Shown in pieces: positions 1 through 7,609 of a stretch of DNA of 64,000 bases. Position numbers and translations under genes: made by a program. Origin of the DNA: Pseudarthrobacter sp. NamE2 (GTDB taxonomy: Bacteria; Actinomycetota; Actinomycetes; Actinomycetales; Micrococcaceae). Location of the stretch: NCBI RefSeq assembly GCF_005796205.1, contig NZ_VAHN01000003.1, forward strand, positions 124,001 through 188,000, given 5' to 3'. Positions within the stretch are counted from its first letter, which is position 1. The number at the start of each line of letters is the position of its first letter. Below the pieces are notes generated by a model. That model was not told where the DNA came from. It saw only the letters and a program-made list of their open reading frames with translations, and did not search any database.

Positions 1-1055
1 TCCAGAAGACCGGCGCGTTCAGCAACGGCCTGGTCAGCGAAGGCCAGCTGCCCAGCGTTTCCGGCCACGGCTCGGCCCGGATCCGGAACCTGCTCACCGC
101 CAAGCAGATGCTGGGCGACGACGAGCAGTACGCCGTCGCCATGTCCCTGATGCTCCGGCACCTGGGAATCCCGTCCCGCGTGGTGATGGGCTTCTACCCG
201 GATCCCACCAGCCCCGAGAACGGCGCCGGCGAGGTCAAGATCACCGGCAAGAACGTCCACGCCTGGGTGGAAGTGGCGTTTGAACGCGTCGGCTGGGTCA
301 GCTTCGATCCCACCCCGCCCAAGGACAACGTTCCCATCCCGCCGGACCCGGAGAACAAGTCCAAGCCCAAGCCGCAGGTCCTGCAGCCCCCGCCTCCGCC
401 GCAGGAGCCGGCGGACCTGCCGCCGGATTCTTCCCCCGACGCGCTGGACGCGGACGAGAAGAACAACCCGTGGCTGTTCTGGGGCGCCCTGCTGGGCGCG
501 CTGGGCGTCGCCCTGATCCCGCTGTCCATCCTTGCGCTGCCGCTGCTGCTGATTGCCCTGCTGAAATCACGACGGCGGAAGGCGCGTTTCCGCGACGGGC
601 ACCCCGCCCAGCGGGTCGGCGGGGGATGGAGCGAGGTGGTAAGCCTCGCGACCGACATGGGAGCCGCCGTCGACACCCGTGCAACCCGGCGGGAAAGCGC
701 CGCCGTCCTGGCCGAGGCCTTCCCTGCGAGCAAGGCGACCACCACCATGCTCGCCCGCCGCGCGGACGCATCCATCTTCGGCGCCAGCCAGCCCACGGAG
801 GAAGAGGTACGGGAGTACTGGAGCATCGTGGACGGGTCGCTGAAGGAGATGACGGCGACCGTGGGCTTCTGGCGCAGGCAGCAGGCACGGTTCTCGCCGC
901 GCTCGCTCCTGGCCGACGCCCGCCAGGTCCTTAACCTGCGCGGCGGGCGGCTGGCCCTGCCGTCCCTTAAGCTGCCCGGCAGCCGGCGTACCCAGCCGGG
1001 ACAGGGAGCAGACCGGCCAGACACACCTCCGACGCAAGGGCCCGTAGCGCAGTGA
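1..1055 (+). CDS. Transglutaminase-fold membrane protein, 5' end outside window
   Basis: The frame is open from the window edge (first full codon at position 3), so the N-terminus is missing. What remains is the C-terminal part of a TgpA-like transglutaminase-fold membrane protein. The core His lies in NVHAWVEV (codon 259-261) and the core Asp in SFDPTPP (306-308). A proline-rich linker, one or two hydrophobic segments near 466-582 ending in KSRRRK, and a cytoplasmic tail of about 150 residues follow. The family nucleophile motif G-x-C-E-x-[FY]-A reads GDDEQYA, so Cys is replaced by Asp (codon 120-122) and catalysis is unlikely. The stop overlaps the next start (GTGA), coupling it to the FHA/kinase operon. 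Relatives often sit beside MoxR and DUF58 genes, which would lie upstream of this window (family knowledge, not seen). Confidence 0.85.
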   Translation, partial: QKTGAFSNGLVSEGQLPSVSGHGSARIRNLLTAKQMLGDDEQYAVAMSLMLRHLGIPSRVVMGFYPDPTSPENGAGEVKITGKNVHAWVEVAFERVGWVSFDPTPPKDNVPIPPDPENKSKPKPQVLQPPPPPQEPADLPPDSSPDALDADEKNNPWLFWGALLGALGVALIPLSILALPLLLIALLKSRRRKARFRDGHPAQRVGGGWSEVVSLATDMGAAVDTRATRRESAAVLAEAFPASKATTTMLARRADASIFGASQPTEEEVREYWSIVDGSLKEMTATVGFWRRQQARFSPRSLLADARQVLNLRGGRLALPSLKLPGSRRTQPGQGADRPDTPPTQGPVAQ

Positions 1056-2539
1056 CCTCCGACGCCGGGCGCTGCCCGCGCTGCCAGCAACCCATCCGTA
1101 CGGGCGCGGCCTTCTGCACCGCCTGCGGTGCGCCCCTGCCCAACCGCGCCGCCCGCAGCCAACATGCCCCTGCGATTCCCGGTACTATCCCGGTAGTACA
1201 AATGCCGCCGGCGCCGCGCGCCGGAGGAATCACGAACGCGGGCACCGGGCTGGGGAGCGCCGGCGGTTCCACCGCCCAGGTGGCTGCCGCTCCAGGGGGA
1301 GGAACGGGAATGGCAACGAACCTTCAGCTTGTCCCGGCGACGGCGGGCAAGCGGCTGGGTGCCGCGGTCATTGACTGGCTGCCGCCCTTCGCGGTCCTGG
1401 TGGTGACGTTCGCCATCGGTTTCGCCGGGATCACCCGCACCCGCAGTGGCGGGTTCATCACCTATGACACCGCGTCGCTGGTGCTCTTCGGCAGCATCGG
1501 GCTGGGTTTCACGCTTGTTTACCTCTGTGTGGTGATGGGACTGGAAGCGCGGACCGGCAAGACACCGGGGAACCTGCTGATGGGTATCCGCAGCGCCGAC
1601 AATGACGGCTACGCACCAGGTGCCGGACCGGTTTTCCTGCGCGGCCTGGTGACGGGAGCCGGCATCCTCCTCGCAGTGGTTGCTGCCGTCCTGGTGGCGG
1701 TTTTCCAATGGTTCGGGGTTGCCTTCTTTATCCTCGGACCGCTGCTGCTGGCCGGGACAGCCTGGGCCGTGCTGGTGGTGGTCTCGAACTCGTGGGACAA
1801 AAACGGCAGGCTGCGGGGCTGGCACGATACCGCCGCCAAGACACTGGCCTTCGACGTGAAGGCAGGCCGCAACCCCATTACCACCGGCGGCATCCAGGGA
1901 CCCTACAGCTTTGCGCCGCTCGACCTGCCGCCGGTGCAGCAGGTGCTGTCCCCGGTGCCGGGCGCCGCAGCACCACAGGTAGTCAACGCCCAGGCGCCTG
2001 CGCCGTCCGCCGGGCCGGTGCTCCCTGTCCCGGTGGTCCCTGCCGCACCGCCGGGCACCTCCGCCGGCACCATGCCGTCCCGGACGATGCCCTACACTTC
2101 GCCGGCCTCCTTCGAGCCGCCCGCACCCGCCCGGTACCAGGGTTCCCACGCGGACGACGACGTCGAACGCACCCAGGTGCGGCCCGAAACCGGCGGCCCC
2201 GCCCCAATGGCCGTGCTGCGCATCCGGCTCGACGACGGCCGCGACTTCCAGCTGGACCGCTGCGTCCTGGTGGGCCGCAACCCCGTGGGGCAGGCGGGCG
2301 AACAGCACGCCCAGCTGCTCGCCGTCGACGATCCCGGCCGTTCCATTTCCAAAACCCACCTGCACCTGCTCACCGACGGAGCGGGAATCTGGGTGACGGA
2401 CCGGAACTCGACGAACGGCAGTGCCGTGACCACACCGGACGGCCACCGCACCGCACTGGTGCCGGGCGTCCCCACCTTTGTCAGCCCGGGCTCCAGCGTG
2501 CACTTCGGAGACCGCACCTTTTACCTAGGACAGGCATGA
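1052..2539 (+). CDS. Zinc-ribbon / RDD membrane / FHA-domain protein
   Basis: 495 residues starting at GTG 1052, inside the previous stop codon. A CxxC...CxxC zinc ribbon (CPRCQQP...CTACGAP) occupies about residues 6-31. An RDD-type membrane domain follows from about residue 98, beginning KRLGAAVIDWLPP and containing the RDD-typical LLMGIRSADNDG, with three to four hydrophobic helices. A long Pro/Ala linker leads to a C-terminal FHA domain from about residue 392, with the phosphothreonine-binding signature VGRNP, SISKTHL and DRNSTNGS. FHA domains bind phosphothreonine, so this is likely a membrane-anchored reader of phosphorylation by the kinase encoded downstream. It overlaps the phosphatase gene by ATGA. 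The domain calls are firm; the partner is inferred. Confidence 0.88.
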   Translation: MTSDAGRCPRCQQPIRTGAAFCTACGAPLPNRAARSQHAPAIPGTIPVVQMPPAPRAGGITNAGTGLGSAGGSTAQVAAAPGGGTGMATNLQLVPATAGKRLGAAVIDWLPPFAVLVVTFAIGFAGITRTRSGGFITYDTASLVLFGSIGLGFTLVYLCVVMGLEARTGKTPGNLLMGIRSADNDGYAPGAGPVFLRGLVTGAGILLAVVAAVLVAVFQWFGVAFFILGPLLLAGTAWAVLVVVSNSWDKNGRLRGWHDTAAKTLAFDVKAGRNPITTGGIQGPYSFAPLDLPPVQQVLSPVPGAAAPQVVNAQAPAPSAGPVLPVPVVPAAPPGTSAGTMPSRTMPYTSPASFEPPAPARYQGSHADDDVERTQVRPETGGPAPMAVLRIRLDDGRDFQLDRCVLVGRNPVGQAGEQHAQLLAVDDPGRSISKTHLHLLTDGAGIWVTDRNSTNGSAVTTPDGHRTALVPGVPTFVSPGSSVHFGDRTFYLGQA

Positions 2540-3447
2540 ACCAACAGCCCGCCAGCGTTGCCTCCACCCAGCCGGGGCACGGCCTTACCTTGGCATACGG
2601 TTACGGAACGGACCGTGGGCTCCGCCGGGAGCTGAACGAGGATTCATATATCGCCTCGGATCCGGTGTTCGCGGTGGCGGACGGAATGGGCGGCCACGAA
2701 GCCGGCGAGATCGCCAGCGGGATGTGCGTCCGCGCCCTCGCCGCCATGCCCCAGCTCACCACCGGGGAGCGGACGGCCACCGCCGCGGTCCTGCAGCATT
2801 ACCTGGTCCAGGCGGACAACTCCATCCGCGAAGCAACCGGCGCCCGCGCCGGCACCACCCTGAGCGGCGCCGTCGTGGTCGAGCAGATGGGCATGCCCTA
2901 CTGGCTGGTCATGAACATCGGCGACTCCCGGACCTACCGGCTCAGCCAGGGCCGCTTCGAGCAGATCAGCGTCGACCACTCTGAGGTCCAGGAACTGGTT
3001 GACGCGGGGGAGATCACTCCGCAGCAGGCAACCGTCCACCCGCGCCGCCACGTAGTCACCCGCGCCCTCGGCACCGGGGATGAGACCGAGGCCGATTACT
3101 GGCTGCTGCCGGTCGAGGAAGGCGACCGCGTCATGGTGTGCTCCGACGGTCTCACCTCCGAACTGGGCGATGAACACATCTTCCGCATCCTCAGCACCGT
3201 GGGCCAGCCCCAGGACGCGGTGGACGCGCTCATCCAGGCCGCGCTCCGCAACGGGGGACGGGACAACGTCACGGTAATTGTGGTGGACGCACGCAACGTT
3301 TTGAACGACGCCGGCACGGCCACCACGGCGCCCAGGCACGATTCCGCGGAGGACGAAGTGACGCTGCCCCGGGGCCAGGCAGTCCAGGCCGTCCAGGGCG
3401 GCGGGCAGGACGGCAACGGAAGCGGGGTAGAGGGTGGCCGGCACTAG
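2536..3447 (+). CDS. PP2C-family Ser/Thr protein phosphatase
   Basis: 303 residues; ATG at 2536 overlaps the preceding stop. Metal-dependent PP2C phosphatase with the usual metal-binding motifs: NEDSYI near residue 35, VADGMGGHEAG, NIGDSRTYRL, CSDGLTSEL and GGRDNVTVIVV at the end of the catalytic fold. The last 40 or so residues are a low-complexity tail, and no membrane segment is visible, so it should be cytoplasmic. It lies between two FHA genes and 1.7 kb before a membrane Ser/Thr kinase, the pairing expected of an opposing phosphatase. It ends 14 bases inside the next gene, which indicates translational coupling. Confidence 0.93.
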   Translation: MNQQPASVASTQPGHGLTLAYGYGTDRGLRRELNEDSYIASDPVFAVADGMGGHEAGEIASGMCVRALAAMPQLTTGERTATAAVLQHYLVQADNSIREATGARAGTTLSGAVVVEQMGMPYWLVMNIGDSRTYRLSQGRFEQISVDHSEVQELVDAGEITPQQATVHPRRHVVTRALGTGDETEADYWLLPVEEGDRVMVCSDGLTSELGDEHIFRILSTVGQPQDAVDALIQAALRNGGRDNVTVIVVDARNVLNDAGTATTAPRHDSAEDEVTLPRGQAVQAVQGGGQDGNGSGVEGGRH

Positions 3448-5194
3448 TTACACTCCCGGTTCCTGGCTGGGCATTGTCCGCTCCGGGACCGCGGTTGTCC
3501 TCGGCCCCGACACACCCCCGGCCCTGGTCCCTGCCCTCTGGGACCTGCTGGCCGGGCAGCCGCAGGTCCATGAAGTGCTGCACGCGGTCACCAGCAGCTC
3601 GGGCGGTTCCCTGGCGGACATCCCTTCCTTCGGCATTCTCGACGTCAACGGGTCGTTGCGGGTTTTCCTGCGCGGAGACCTGGAGCTCACCGTCGGGCTT
3701 TCCGACGGGCCGGTGGAGCTCAACGGCCGTGACGTCACCACCTGGAACGAACGCGCCTTCGCCCTGCCTGACGAGTGCACGTTGAGTATCCCGGGCGCGG
3801 GTGCGGCGGTACTGCCGGAGCTGCCACTTGCGGAGGGGGTCGTCCTGCTGCGGGCCCTTACGCTCCGGCCGGCTGCAGGCCAGCTGGCGGTTACCGCCGC
3901 GGAACCCGCCGCTGCCGCGGTGGTGGTGGATGCCGAGGGCAACGCAAATGTGCAGCAGGCAGTCCCGGTACAGGCGGCAGCGGCGGAACGGGAAGCGCCG
4001 GCGGCGGCGGAACGGGAAGCGCCGGCAGCGCCGGAACGGGAAGCGCCGGCAGCGCCGCCGGTCCCCGCTGAACCGGCCGCCCTGCTGTTGCCCGGGCCTG
4101 ACGGGCAGACCCAGGTTCCGGAGTTGACCATAGCTCCCGAGCATGAGGTGTCAGCAGAGACGGTCTACGGGGTGCCCGACGACGAGGCCGGGTTCGTCGA
4201 CCCTGCCGCTCCTGCCGGCGACCTCACCAGCTCTTACGACCACCTCTGGGAGCGCACCGTTATGCGCAACATTGAGGACGCCGCCGTGAGGGAGGAACCC
4301 GAGGATGGGCACGCCGCATCCGCACCAGTGAGAGCACCGGCCCTGGAACCGGTGGTTGAGCGCCCCGCCCTGGCGGACCCGGCGGGAGCTCAGCCTGCAA
4401 CTGACGGCTCCAGCGCGGACAGTAGCCGGGAAAACGCCAACCAAGCCGATACTCCTGTTCCGCCGGTACGCCCGGCCCCGGCAGGAGTCCTCATCGATTC
4501 CGTACCGTGGCGGACGAGCGGGACGAGCGGGCAGCCGACGGCCCCAGTACCGCCGAACCCGCTTCCGCTGAATCCTCCGCCCGCTAACCTTGCACCTGGC
4601 CCATCTTCCATTGCCGGGGCGCGCCAGGAGACCCAGGCCGCCCGGTTCGACGGGGACCATGACGGCCAGACCGTCATGAAGAGCAGCATCGCCGGAACGG
4701 CCTCCCGCCCACCGGCCCCCTCAGCCGGTTCCGGGGGACCCCAGGTGCTGGCCCGGGTCTGCGGACAGGGACACCCGAACCCGCCCACCCGGGCCCGGTG
4801 CGCCAGCTGCGGAGGCGCCCTCCTGCCGGACGCTGTGCAGGTGGCGCGGCCGCGGCTGGGACGGATGCGCCTGTCCACCGGCGAGCTGCTGGACCTGGAC
4901 CAGACCCTGGTGATCGGGCGGCAGCCTTCCGTGTCCCGGGTCCAGGGCGGCGTCATGCCCCGCCTGGTCCAGGTGGCCAGCCCGGGCGGCGACATCTCGC
5001 GGTCGCATGTGGAGGTCCGGCTGGAAGGCTGGCACGTGATGCTTTGCGACCTGAAGGCCACCAACGGCACCGTCCTGGTTCGGGAAGGCCAGCCTCCGCG
5101 CCGCCTTGCGCAGAACGAGATGGCCATCCTGCTCGATGGCGACATGGCCGAGCTTGGCGACGACATCTCGCTGCGCTTTGAGGAGCTTCCTTGA
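3434..5194 (+). CDS. Zinc-ribbon / FHA-domain protein with disordered middle
   Basis: 586 residues from GTG 3434, overlapping the phosphatase gene. The first 150 residues form a globular region without a family I recognise, beginning with SYTPGSWLGIVRSG. A long Ala/Pro/Glu-rich, probably disordered stretch follows, including an 8-residue tandem repeat (AAAEREAP) at 3977-4060. A zinc ribbon (CGQGHPNPPTRARCASCGG) lies near residues 442-462. The C-terminus, from about residue 475, is an FHA domain with VIGRQPS, DISRSHVEV and DLKATNGTV. The recurring motif NMEDAAV-like ...VMRNIEDA... (around 4260) and QTVMKSSIAG (around 4673) could be phosphorylation sites, which is inference only. Likely an adaptor between kinase and secretion ATPase. 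Confidence 0.85.
   Translation: MAGTSYTPGSWLGIVRSGTAVVLGPDTPPALVPALWDLLAGQPQVHEVLHAVTSSSGGSLADIPSFGILDVNGSLRVFLRGDLELTVGLSDGPVELNGRDVTTWNERAFALPDECTLSIPGAGAAVLPELPLAEGVVLLRALTLRPAAGQLAVTAAEPAAAAVVVDAEGNANVQQAVPVQAAAAEREAPAAAEREAPAAPEREAPAAPPVPAEPAALLLPGPDGQTQVPELTIAPEHEVSAETVYGVPDDEAGFVDPAAPAGDLTSSYDHLWERTVMRNIEDAAVREEPEDGHAASAPVRAPALEPVVERPALADPAGAQPATDGSSADSSRENANQADTPVPPVRPAPAGVLIDSVPWRTSGTSGQPTAPVPPNPLPLNPPPANLAPGPSSIAGARQETQAARFDGDHDGQTVMKSSIAGTASRPPAPSAGSGGPQVLARVCGQGHPNPPTRARCASCGGALLPDAVQVARPRLGRMRLSTGELLDLDQTLVIGRQPSVSRVQGGVMPRLVQVASPGGDISRSHVEVRLEGWHVMLCDLKATNGTVLVREGQPPRRLAQNEMAILLDGDMAELGDDISLRFEELP
3977..4060 (+). repeat. 24-bp in-frame tandem repeat, 3.5 copies
   Basis: Three full units (3977-4000, 4001-4024, 4025-4048) and a half unit (4049-4060) encode AAAEREAP, AAAEREAP, AAPEREAP, AAPP. 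The unit is a multiple of three, so copy-number change keeps the frame. It lies in the disordered linker of the FHA protein. Confidence 0.9.
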
Positions 5195-6843
5195 GTTCCA
5201 AACGGCCGGTAGCGCCGCCGCCGCGCATTCCGGGGTTCACGTACATCAGCCTGCTCGGATCCGGCGGCTTCTCTGATGTTTACCTGTACGAACAGGACCG
5301 GCCCCGGCGGAAGGTCGCCGTCAAGGTCCTGGTCTCGGACCTGAAGACCGAGGGCGCCCGCCGACGCTTTGAGTCCGAAGCCAACCTGATGGCGCAGCTG
5401 TCCTCGCACCCCTACATCGTCACCATCTTCGAAGCGGAGGTGACGGACGACGGGCACTCCTACCTGGCCATGGAATACTGCTCCAGGCCCAGCCTCGATG
5501 TCCGGTACCGGCGGCAGCGGTTCAGCGTGGACGAGGTCCTTGCCGTCGGCATCCAGGTGGCTTCCGCCGTCGAAACCGCGCACCGCGCCGGGATCGCCCA
5601 CCGCGACATCAAACCCGCCAACATCCTGGTGACGGACTATAACCGGCCCGCGCTCACGGACTTTGGCATCTCCGGCACCCTGACCGGCGACTCCGATGAC
5701 GACTCGGGCATGTCCATCCCGTGGTCGCCGCCGGAACAGTTCCGGGACGGCCCCGTGGACGGCGTCCTGGTGGACGTCTGGGCCCTCGGCGCCACCCTCT
5801 ACACCCTCCTGGCCGGGCACTCGCCGTTCGTGATGCCCGGAGCGGACAACTCGCAGCGGGAACTCATCAACCGCATCAGCAACATGCCGCTGCCGAGGCT
5901 TGGCCGTGCGGACGTTCCAGAGTCGCTGGAACTGGCGCTGTCCACGGCGATGGCGAAATCCCCGCAGTCCCGGTACTCGTCCGCGCACGCCTTTGCCCTG
6001 GCCCTGCAGCGCATCCAGGCCGAGCTCAACCTGTCCGTGACGCCGTTCGAAGTGCTGGAGGAACCCCGCCACGAGGACAGCCATCCGGACGAGGGCGTGG
6101 AGGAAACCCGCGTCCGGAGCATCGCCGCCATCGATCCGGAGCGGACCGGCAGCGCACCCACTTTTCCGTCGCGCACCCGGCCGGCGGCTCCCCAACAAGC
6201 AGGGCCCGACGGCGGCCCGCAGGACTGGGGGCAGGCGACCGTCCTGCGCGGCAGCGCCGGGAGCAGCGCCGTCAACGCCGGCCAGCCCCCGCACCCGGCC
6301 GATGCCGGCTTCACGGAGACCGGGTACACCGGTGCCGCCGACGCCACCATCCAGCGTGCCGCCGCGCCGCCGCCCGCTCCGAACGAACCGGAGGCAGCCC
6401 CGGGCGCCGACCACGGCAGGCGCAACCTCTGGCTGGCGATTTCCGGAGGCACCCTGCTGGCCCTTGCCGCCGTCGTGGGCCTGGTGGTGGCAATCGCCGC
6501 ACCTGACACGCCCAAGGCAGTGGAGACGCAGCAGGTCGGCAGGCCGCCCGCGGATGCCTTGGACAACGGAACCGTGCCCGACGTCGCCGCCCTTGCCGGG
6601 GCCGTCGGTGCGGAGGGGAAGGCAACGTTCACCTGGGAGAACCCGCAGCCCAAGGACGGCGACACCTATAAATGGCGGGTGTACGCCGTGGGGGAGAGCA
6701 GCGAGTACCAGGCCACCACGGAGACGAGCGTCCAGGTGGCCCTGAACCCGTCGGTGCCCACCTGCATCCAGGTGATGATCGTCCGCAGCGACGGCGCCTT
6801 CTCCCCGATGGAAAACGACTCGATCGCCTGCGTCAACAGATGA
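5191..6843 (+). CDS. Membrane Ser/Thr protein kinase (PknB-like) with extracytoplasmic domain
   Basis: 550 residues; the start is TTG at 5191, overlapping the previous stop (TTGA), and fits the family N-terminus. The glycine loop GSGGFSDVY is at residues 23-31, the catalytic Lys is K45 in VAVKVL, the catalytic loop HRDIKPAN starts at H137, the magnesium site is DFG at 157, and SPPEQF serves as the APE-like motif. These are all intact, so the kinase should be active. A low-complexity juxtamembrane region leads to one transmembrane helix at about residues 412-437. About 110 extracytoplasmic residues follow with FTWENPQPKDG and YKWRVY, resembling a fibronectin type III fold; they hold two cysteines (TCIQ and IACVN). 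No PASTA repeats are present. It is the writer matching the FHA proteins and PP2C phosphatase of this operon. Confidence 0.92.
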   Translation: MSSKRPVAPPPRIPGFTYISLLGSGGFSDVYLYEQDRPRRKVAVKVLVSDLKTEGARRRFESEANLMAQLSSHPYIVTIFEAEVTDDGHSYLAMEYCSRPSLDVRYRRQRFSVDEVLAVGIQVASAVETAHRAGIAHRDIKPANILVTDYNRPALTDFGISGTLTGDSDDDSGMSIPWSPPEQFRDGPVDGVLVDVWALGATLYTLLAGHSPFVMPGADNSQRELINRISNMPLPRLGRADVPESLELALSTAMAKSPQSRYSSAHAFALALQRIQAELNLSVTPFEVLEEPRHEDSHPDEGVEETRVRSIAAIDPERTGSAPTFPSRTRPAAPQQAGPDGGPQDWGQATVLRGSAGSSAVNAGQPPHPADAGFTETGYTGAADATIQRAAAPPPAPNEPEAAPGADHGRRNLWLAISGGTLLALAAVVGLVVAIAAPDTPKAVETQQVGRPPADALDNGTVPDVAALAGAVGAEGKATFTWENPQPKDGDTYKWRVYAVGESSEYQATTETSVQVALNPSVPTCIQVMIVRSDGAFSPMENDSIACVNR

Positions 6844-6904
6844 CACGGCGCAGCAGACTGAAGAACGGAAACGTCCGGGCACTGCCCGGTAGGAGGCACA
6901 GAGC

Positions 6905-7609
6905 ATGGGGGATCTAGCAATAGATTTCTGTGGTGAGTGGTACGAACCGTTGGACGAGGACGTGTTCAACATCGGCCGCGAAGGCGATTTGGAGGTGGAC
7001 GATAACCCCTACCTGCACCGGCAGTTCCTGCAGGTGGCCCGCTATGACGGCATCTGGTGGCTCAGCAACGTGGGCAGCATGCTGTCCGCCACCGTGGCGG
7101 ACGCCTCCGGCGGCATGCAGGCCTGGCTCGCGCCCGGTGCACGGATTCCGCTGGTCTTCAGCCACACCAACATCATTTTCACGGCCGGGCCCACCACCTA
7201 CGAATTCGCCGTCCACCTGAAGACGCCTTCCTTCCGCCACCAGGTTTCCGAGGCCGGCAGCAGCGGTGACACCACCATTGGTCCCGTGGTGTTCACCGAC
7301 TCCCAAAAGGCCCTCATCGTGGCGCTCGCCGAGCCGATGCTCCGCCGCGAAGGAACCGGCTTCAGTGCCATCCCGTCCTCCGCCGCGGCGGCCAAGACCC
7401 TGGGCTGGGCACTGACCCGCTTCAACCGGAAGCTCGACAACGTGTGCGACAAGCTGGACCGCGTGGGCGTGGTGGGGCTGCGCGGCGGCGGCGGCAAACT
7501 CGCCACCAACCGGCGGGCAAGGCTCGTGGAACACGCCGTCACCTCGCACCTGGTGACCCCCGACGACCTCTACCTCCTGGAGAAGATGCGAGGCGTGGAC
7601 GAAGGATGA
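6905..7609 (+). CDS. FHA-like domain protein with C-terminal helical domain
   Basis: 234 residues from ATG 6905, behind a strong AGGAGG about nine bases upstream. This is the only gene of the operon that does not overlap its upstream neighbour (61-base gap). The N-terminal 100 residues resemble an FHA fold (FNIGREGDLEVDD, then HRQFLQV in place of S-x-x-H, and WLSNVGS). The phosphothreonine-binding Ser and the N-G pair are not conserved, so binding may be altered. Residues 120-234 are helical and resemble a winged-helix or effector domain (ALAEPMLRREG, LGWALTRFNRKLDNVCDKL). It overlaps the large ATPase gene by ATGA. It probably works with that ATPase, but the specific role is unknown. Confidence 0.8.
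   Translation: MGDLAIDFCGEWYEPLDEDVFNIGREGDLEVDDNPYLHRQFLQVARYDGIWWLSNVGSMLSATVADASGGMQAWLAPGARIPLVFSHTNIIFTAGPTTYEFAVHLKTPSFRHQVSEAGSSGDTTIGPVVFTDSQKALIVALAEPMLRREGTGFSAIPSSAAAAKTLGWALTRFNRKLDNVCDKLDRVGVVGLRGGGGKLATNRRARLVEHAVTSHLVTPDDLYLLEKMRGVDEG

Noticed and set aside
194..2503. A 769-codon minus-strand open frame
   Set aside because: It is antisense to the transglutaminase-fold and RDD/FHA genes. Its sequence resembles no protein and its composition is that of a shadow frame.
4390..6972. An 860-codon minus-strand open frame
   Set aside because: It is antisense to the FHA protein and the kinase, whose catalytic motifs prove the plus-strand reading.
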